Source: an uncultured Drancourtella sp.
GTDB lineage: Bacteria > Bacillota > Clostridia > Lachnospirales > Lachnospiraceae
Direction: 5' to 3'
Assembly (NCBI GenBank): GCA_937880845.1
Contig: CALFLL010000026.1
Span: forward strand, 1 to 54,475
Length of the DNA: 54,475 nucleotides
The notes beneath the pieces were generated by a model, which saw only the letters and a list, made by a program, of their open reading frames with translations, did not search any database and was not told the DNA's origin. Made by a program: the position numbers and the translations under genes. Shown here in pieces: positions 50,339 to 54,475 of the stretch; position 1 is the stretch's first letter; each line of letters starts with the position of its first letter.

Positions 50339-53300
50339 GTGAAAATGGCGAAAGTAAGAGAATGCAGTTTACAATGGCTGGCCGATCCGGAAATATTTCA
50401 GGTCAACCGGGAAGAGGCACATTCAGATCATTTATTTTTTGAAAGAGAAGAAGATATTTTTTTAGGAGATGATATGCCTCTTCGGCAAAATCTGAACGGG
50501 ACATGGAAGTTTTCCTATGCCCGGTGTCCTGATGAAAGACAGAAAGAGTTTTATAAAACAGAATACGATTTAAGTAGTTTTAAAGAGATACAAGTACCGG
50601 GACATATTCAGATGCAAGGGTATGATCGCTGCCAGTATATCAATACGATGTATCCATGGGATGGAAAAGAACTGCTTCGCCCACCTTACATTTCGGATAC
50701 AGATAATCCGGTTGGAAGCTATGTAAAGGAATTTACTGTAAAACCGGATTTGAAAGGAAAGAAGACTTATCTTTCTTTTCAAGGAGTCGAAACGGCATTT
50801 TATGTATGGTTAAATGGAACTTTTATCGGATATGGAGAGGATTCCTTTACACCATCTGAGTTTGAAGTCACGGAATTTTTGAAAGAAGGAACAAACCGTC
50901 TGGCAGTAGAAGTATACAAAAGAAGCAGTGCAAGTTGGTTAGAAGACCAGGATTTCTGGAGATTTTCCGGGATTTTCCGTGATGTTTATCTGTATGCGGT
51001 TCCGGAAACACATGTCAGAGATTTGTTTTTTAAAGGTACTCTTGATGAAAGCCTGGAAAAGGGAATTTTTACCTTAAAGGCAGATGTGACGGGAATATAT
51101 GAGGGAACGGCAGAACTCCTGCTAAAAGATAAAGAAGAAAAGGTTGTTTTTCAGGAAAGAAAGAGTCTTGAAAAGGATATGGAATGGACAGGAATCCTTT
51201 CCGAGATACATCCATGGAGTGCAGAAGACCCATATTTATACAGAATGTATTTGTATATTTGGAAAACAGACGGAGGGCTTGTAGAAGTAATTTGCGAAAA
51301 AGCAGGTTTCCGAAAATTTGAAATGAAAAACGGTGTGATGTGTCTAAATGGGAAAAGAATTGTTTTCCGAGGTGTAAACAGACATGAGTTTGCCCACAAA
51401 AAAGGAAGAGCCATCGGAAAAGAAGAGATGATTTGGGATATTCGGTTTATGAAACGGCACAATATCAATGCGGTGCGTACTTCCCATTATCCAAACCAGA
51501 CATTTTGGTATCGGTTGTGTGATGAATATGGGATCTATCTGATAGACGAAGCAAACCTGGAAAGTCATGGTTCATGGCAAAAATTAGAAGGATGCGAGCC
51601 GTCCTGGAATGTGCCCGGTTCTCTCCCGGAATGGGAAGCGTGTGTGGTTGACAGAGCAAAATCTATGTTTCAGAGAGATAAAAACCACGCATCCGTTTTA
51701 ATCTGGTCCTGTGGAAACGAATCCTATGCCGGAGAAGATATTTTAAGGATGTCCGAATATTTCCATGAACAGAACGACGGCAGGCTTGTCCATTATGAAG
51801 GGGTGTTCTGGAACAGGGCATTTGATAAAATCAGTGATATGGAAAGCCGGATGTATGCAAAACCAAAGGATATTGAACAATATTTGGAGGGAAATCCGGA
51901 AAAACCATATATCAGCTGCGAATACATGCATGCCATGGGAAATTCCTGTGGAGGGATGAAGCTTTATACCAATCTGGAAGACAAATACGAAAAATATCAG
52001 GGAGGGTTCATCTGGGATTATATTGACCAGTCAATCCAGATAAAAAATACTCAGGGAGAAGAAGTCTTCACCTACGGAGGAGATTTTGATGACAGGGCAA
52101 CGGATTATGAATTTTGCGGCAACGGGATTGTATTTGCAGACAGAAAGATTTCACCAAAGAGCCAAGAAGTGAAAGCCTTGTATGCACCGATTCGTCTGAC
52201 ACCGGATGAATACGGAGTATTGATAGAAAACAGGAATAATTTTATTGATACCGGTTGTTATTATTTTGTATATCGCCTTTTGATAAACGGAGAATGTGTA
52301 TTTGAAAAGGCATTAGATGAGATAATCTTACCTCTTGACAGTAAGTATGTAGAAGTAGATATTCCTCAGACGGGAAAAGAAGGAGAATATGTATACGAAG
52401 TATCTGCCCGTTTGAAAGAGGATACAATCTGGGCCAAGAAAGGATATGAAATTTCTTTTGGACAAAAGGCGGTAACTGTTTTGGCGGGGAAAAAACAACA
52501 GACAGATGATAAAAAGAAATTGGAAATCATTCAGGGAGATGTGAATATCGGAGTCAAAGGAGATGGATTTCTTGTAATGTTTTCAAAAAGTGAAGGCGGA
52601 ATTATTTCTTTATGTTATAATGGAACGGAATACATTACAAGGACACCGAAGCTGACATTTTGGAGAGCGTCAACGGATAATGACAGAGGAGCCGGATATG
52701 GTTTTGATAAAGCTGTATGGATGACGGCGGGGATGTTTGCACAAAAAGCAGGAAACGATATGAAAGAAGAAGAGGATCATGTCTGCATCCGCTTTTTCCG
52801 GAATCTTCCGAAACCGATTGATGTGAAGGTAAGTATCACATACCGTGTGTTTCAAGACGGAAGTATACAGACAGAACTGTTCTATCCGGGTGTAAAAGAT
52901 ATGCCGAAACTTCCTGCTTTTGGGTTGGAACTCCGTATGAAAGAATGTTATCATCAGTTCCGTTATTACGGAGCAGGACCGGAAGAAAATTACATTGACC
53001 GAAATGAAGGCTCCAAACTTGGTATTTATGAAAGTACCGCAAGGGAAAATATGACACCATATCTGGTACCGCAGGAATGTGGAAACCGCACAGGAGTCAG
53101 ATGGCTGGAAGTTTCGGACGGAGAAGGGCATGGATTACGTTTTGAAGCCGAAAGCAAACCATTTGAAGCAAGTGTACTGCCTTACAGTGCATACGAGATC
53201 GAACAGGCTTCTCATCAGGAAGAACTTCCGAATATCCATTACACATGGGTTCGGATACTGGAAAGCCAGATGGGAGTCGGAGGAGATGACAGCTGGGGGG

Positions 53301-53377
53301 CTCCGGTACATGAACAATATCTTCTTCCGTCAGATGTGGAGAGAAAGATAACATTTAGAATCAGGAAATTAGGTTAG
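50339..53377 (+). CDS. lacZ: GH2 beta-galactosidase (LacZ type)
   Basis: A 1012-aa protein of normal LacZ length without a signal peptide, so cytosolic lactose or galactoside hydrolysis. Domains in order: sugar-binding jelly roll (about 40-210), immunoglobulin-like, TIM barrel (about 330-620), second Ig-like and the beta-galactosidase small chain (about 740-1010). Catalytic acid/base E461 is in SCGNESYAG and nucleophile E528 in ISCEYMHAMGNS; RTSHYP and DEANLESHG are present. Start GTG 50339 or ATG 50345 both fit the AAAGGAG upstream. No transporter or regulator of lactose use is adjacent except the MerR gene. Confidence 0.93.
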   Translation: MKMAKVRECSLQWLADPEIFQVNREEAHSDHLFFEREEDIFLGDDMPLRQNLNGTWKFSYARCPDERQKEFYKTEYDLSSFKEIQVPGHIQMQGYDRCQYINTMYPWDGKELLRPPYISDTDNPVGSYVKEFTVKPDLKGKKTYLSFQGVETAFYVWLNGTFIGYGEDSFTPSEFEVTEFLKEGTNRLAVEVYKRSSASWLEDQDFWRFSGIFRDVYLYAVPETHVRDLFFKGTLDESLEKGIFTLKADVTGIYEGTAELLLKDKEEKVVFQERKSLEKDMEWTGILSEIHPWSAEDPYLYRMYLYIWKTDGGLVEVICEKAGFRKFEMKNGVMCLNGKRIVFRGVNRHEFAHKKGRAIGKEEMIWDIRFMKRHNINAVRTSHYPNQTFWYRLCDEYGIYLIDEANLESHGSWQKLEGCEPSWNVPGSLPEWEACVVDRAKSMFQRDKNHASVLIWSCGNESYAGEDILRMSEYFHEQNDGRLVHYEGVFWNRAFDKISDMESRMYAKPKDIEQYLEGNPEKPYISCEYMHAMGNSCGGMKLYTNLEDKYEKYQGGFIWDYIDQSIQIKNTQGEEVFTYGGDFDDRATDYEFCGNGIVFADRKISPKSQEVKALYAPIRLTPDEYGVLIENRNNFIDTGCYYFVYRLLINGECVFEKALDEIILPLDSKYVEVDIPQTGKEGEYVYEVSARLKEDTIWAKKGYEISFGQKAVTVLAGKKQQTDDKKKLEIIQGDVNIGVKGDGFLVMFSKSEGGIISLCYNGTEYITRTPKLTFWRASTDNDRGAGYGFDKAVWMTAGMFAQKAGNDMKEEEDHVCIRFFRNLPKPIDVKVSITYRVFQDGSIQTELFYPGVKDMPKLPAFGLELRMKECYHQFRYYGAGPEENYIDRNEGSKLGIYESTARENMTPYLVPQECGNRTGVRWLEVSDGEGHGLRFEAESKPFEASVLPYSAYEIEQASHQEELPNIHYTWVRILESQMGVGGDDSWGAPVHEQYLLPSDVERKITFRIRKLG

Positions 53378-53397
53378 CCGGGAGTTTTCCCGGCTAA
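53374..53397 (+). terminator. hairpin at the lacZ stop codon
   Basis: TTAGCCGGGA and TCCCGGCTAA form a perfect 10-bp stem with a 4-base loop, overlapping the lacZ stop. No T-run follows, so its efficiency as a terminator is doubtful. Confidence 0.5.
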
Positions 53398-53510
53398 TGC
53401 CGGTAAAAAAGGAAATTTCCGATTCGGCACAATTCGGAAAAAAATAGTATTGATGGTTAAAGAACGAAGGGGCTTCGTTGAGATTTTCATAAAAGAAGAG
53501 GAAGAAAGCA

Positions 53511-54326
53511 ATGGAAGATAAAATGACCATAGGAGAATTTGCCAAATTAAAAAATACGACACAGGAAACATTACGTCATTATGAAAAAATAGGATTGTTA
53601 AGCCCTGTATCCGTCAATCCGGTCACCGGGTATAGATACTATTCTATTTTTCAATATGAAAAATTGTCAACAATTCTGGAACTTAGGCAGTTAGGGATGG
53701 CTTTGGCGGATATTAAAAAATTTTTTGAAGAACGCAATGTTGAAAATGCATTAGAATTGTTGGAAGGACGACATGAAACACTTTTAGAAGAAATCGAAAC
53801 ATTAGTCAGACTGGAGAAGAAAATTTCCCATAAGATTCGGCATTTGAAGCATTATTCGGATTTTCAAAATCTGAACGATTTTGAAATCAAAACATTTCCG
53901 AACAGAAAGATATTGATTTGGGAAAAAGATTTAAGCAATCATGTGGCAGACTATGGGTATGTGCTTTTGGAACGCTATATAAAAGATATTGCTCCGATTT
54001 TTGCGGAAAATCGATACGGAATGAAAATTTCCGAAGAAACATCAGAGGAAAAACATATGTTCTTATTGATAGAAGATGAAACGGAAATTTCTAAGGAGTA
54101 TCTGTCGGAATTACAGATGATTAAAGGCGGAGAGTATGCCTGTATGTTTTTTCGGGAAAATGAAGAAAAAATAGATGGGTATTTGGAAGAAACCCTGCGG
54201 GAATTAAAAAAAAGGGGGATGGAAAGACAGGGAGATATCGTAATGATAGCTCAACTCGATCTCTCCGTAGTTGGAAATATCGATCAGATTTTATATGAAA
54301 TACAAATTCCGATAAAAAAAGATTGA
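53511..54326 (+). CDS. MerR/BmrR-type transcriptional activator
   Basis: A 271-aa protein. The N-terminal winged helix-turn-helix (TIGEFAKLKNTTQETLRHYEKIGLLSPVSVNPVTGYRYYS, residues 5-45) and the MerR dimerisation coiled coil (to about 120) are followed by an effector-binding domain (about 125-270) of the GyrI/BmrR type, which often binds amphiphilic drugs or toxins. Start ATG 53511 with AGAAGAGGAAG upstream. A MerR-type operator-promoter lies directly after its stop, so it most likely activates the next gene to the right when it binds a ligand. Confidence 0.88.
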   Translation: MEDKMTIGEFAKLKNTTQETLRHYEKIGLLSPVSVNPVTGYRYYSIFQYEKLSTILELRQLGMALADIKKFFEERNVENALELLEGRHETLLEEIETLVRLEKKISHKIRHLKHYSDFQNLNDFEIKTFPNRKILIWEKDLSNHVADYGYVLLERYIKDIAPIFAENRYGMKISEETSEEKHMFLLIEDETEISKEYLSELQMIKGGEYACMFFRENEEKIDGYLEETLRELKKRGMERQGDIVMIAQLDLSVVGNIDQILYEIQIPIKKD

Positions 54327-54353
54327 CCTTGTTGTTACACTAAGGTTTAAAAT
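54323..54353 (+). promoter_or_regulatory. MerR-type promoter with 19-bp spacer and dyad operator
   Basis: TTGACC (54323-54328) and TAAAAT (54348-54353) are separated by 19 bases, the over-long spacer typical of MerR-activated promoters. The dyad ACCTT-N11-AAGGT (54326-54346) overlaps the -35 box and spacer. The regulator is encoded immediately upstream. Confidence 0.85.
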
Positions 54354-54385
54354 GACTCTTTGTATGAAGTACAAGGAGAAAAGAG

Positions 54386-54457
54386 ATGGATAATAATATA
54401 TTACTTGAAAAGAAACTGCCATATTTAGTGTCTGCTGAGCAAACTGAAAACACTTGA
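54386..54457 (+). CDS. short ORF behind the MerR-type promoter (possibly truncated exporter gene)
   Basis: A 23-codon frame starting at ATG 54386 with AAGGAG 8 bases upstream: MDNNILLEKKLPYLVSAEQ and then TENT, stop. The first ~14 residues resemble the start of MATE-type multidrug exporters of Clostridia (NNxLLEKxLxxL), but the expected first membrane helix is replaced by a short polar end. The gene may have been cut by an insertion near 54430, or it may be a real short peptide. The window ends before this can be settled. Confidence 0.35.
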   Translation: MDNNILLEKKLPYLVSAEQTENT

Positions 54458-54475
54458 TTTTACTGACTTTTGCCC

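Noticed and set aside
53398..53480. Small hairpins (TTTCCGA/TCGGAAA and AACGAAG/CTTCGTT) between lacZ and merR
   Set aside because: Short stems without consistent T-runs on the plus strand; I cannot assign a role with confidence.

Overview
The window reads as chromosome of a gut-type Clostridia bacterium, most likely Lachnospiraceae. This rests on AT-rich DNA, strong AGGAGG ribosome binding sites, a Clostridia-style tad pilus locus (DUF5702, DUF6382, TadE-like pilins), TnpV/TnpW mobile-element proteins, a DUF6147 secreted protein, and a GH31 enzyme with dockerin- and cohesin-like modules. I cannot fix the genus from sequence alone.

Layout. 1-2113: mobile-element debris (a TnpW-type ORF, a small membrane protein, a stand-alone EF-Tu domain-2-like protein). 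2114 to about 8900: a Tn554/RIT-like element with a divergent HTH regulator, an operator array over a consensus promoter, three intact tyrosine recombinases in a row (367, 576 and 502 aa), a TnpC/DUF6262-like helper, TnpV, a 4 x 23 bp tandem repeat and a small membrane protein. Its right side abuts the last ~110 codons of the tad ATPase gene cpaF, so the pilus locus is cut. 8909-15391: the rest of the tad locus, in which tadB also carries a frameshift near its 3' end. The pilus system is therefore probably dead or decaying in this strain.

15459-24295: housekeeping and small regulatory genes: rhomboid protease, soluble histidine kinase, HIT hydrolase, ECF-like sigma factor, murG, DUF4367 protein, DUF6147 secreted protein, a structured non-coding stretch, TSCPD protein, MTA/SAH nucleosidase, a membrane protein and glucose-6-phosphate isomerase. 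24409-30744: a complete F1Fo ATP synthase operon in the order a-c-b-delta-alpha-gamma-beta-epsilon, with its own promoter and terminator.

30884-39071: a purine-salvage block with a leader hairpin/terminator, two adenine deaminase paralogues (the first lacks a core motif of the family), an NCS2 permease, and an SsuABC/TauABC-type ABC transporter behind a second leader terminator. 39154-43392: a very large GH31 glycosidase with FnIII, discoidin-like, dockerin-like and cohesin-like parts but no visible signal peptide. 43546-50178: an apparent peptide-utilisation operon (1087-aa M14-like metallopeptidase, DUF969 and DUF979 membrane proteins, M29-like aminopeptidase, pyroglutamyl peptidase). 50339-53377: GH2 beta-galactosidase. 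53511 to end: a MerR/BmrR-type regulator followed by a textbook MerR-type promoter and a very short, possibly truncated, target ORF.

Most worth following up: the recombinase-trio element with its operator array and 23-bp repeats, the cytoplasmic-looking GH31 with cellulosome-type modules, the M14-DUF969-DUF979-M29-Pcp operon, the divergent adenine deaminase paralogue with its leader, and the 144-bp inverted-repeat element at 20557-20700.
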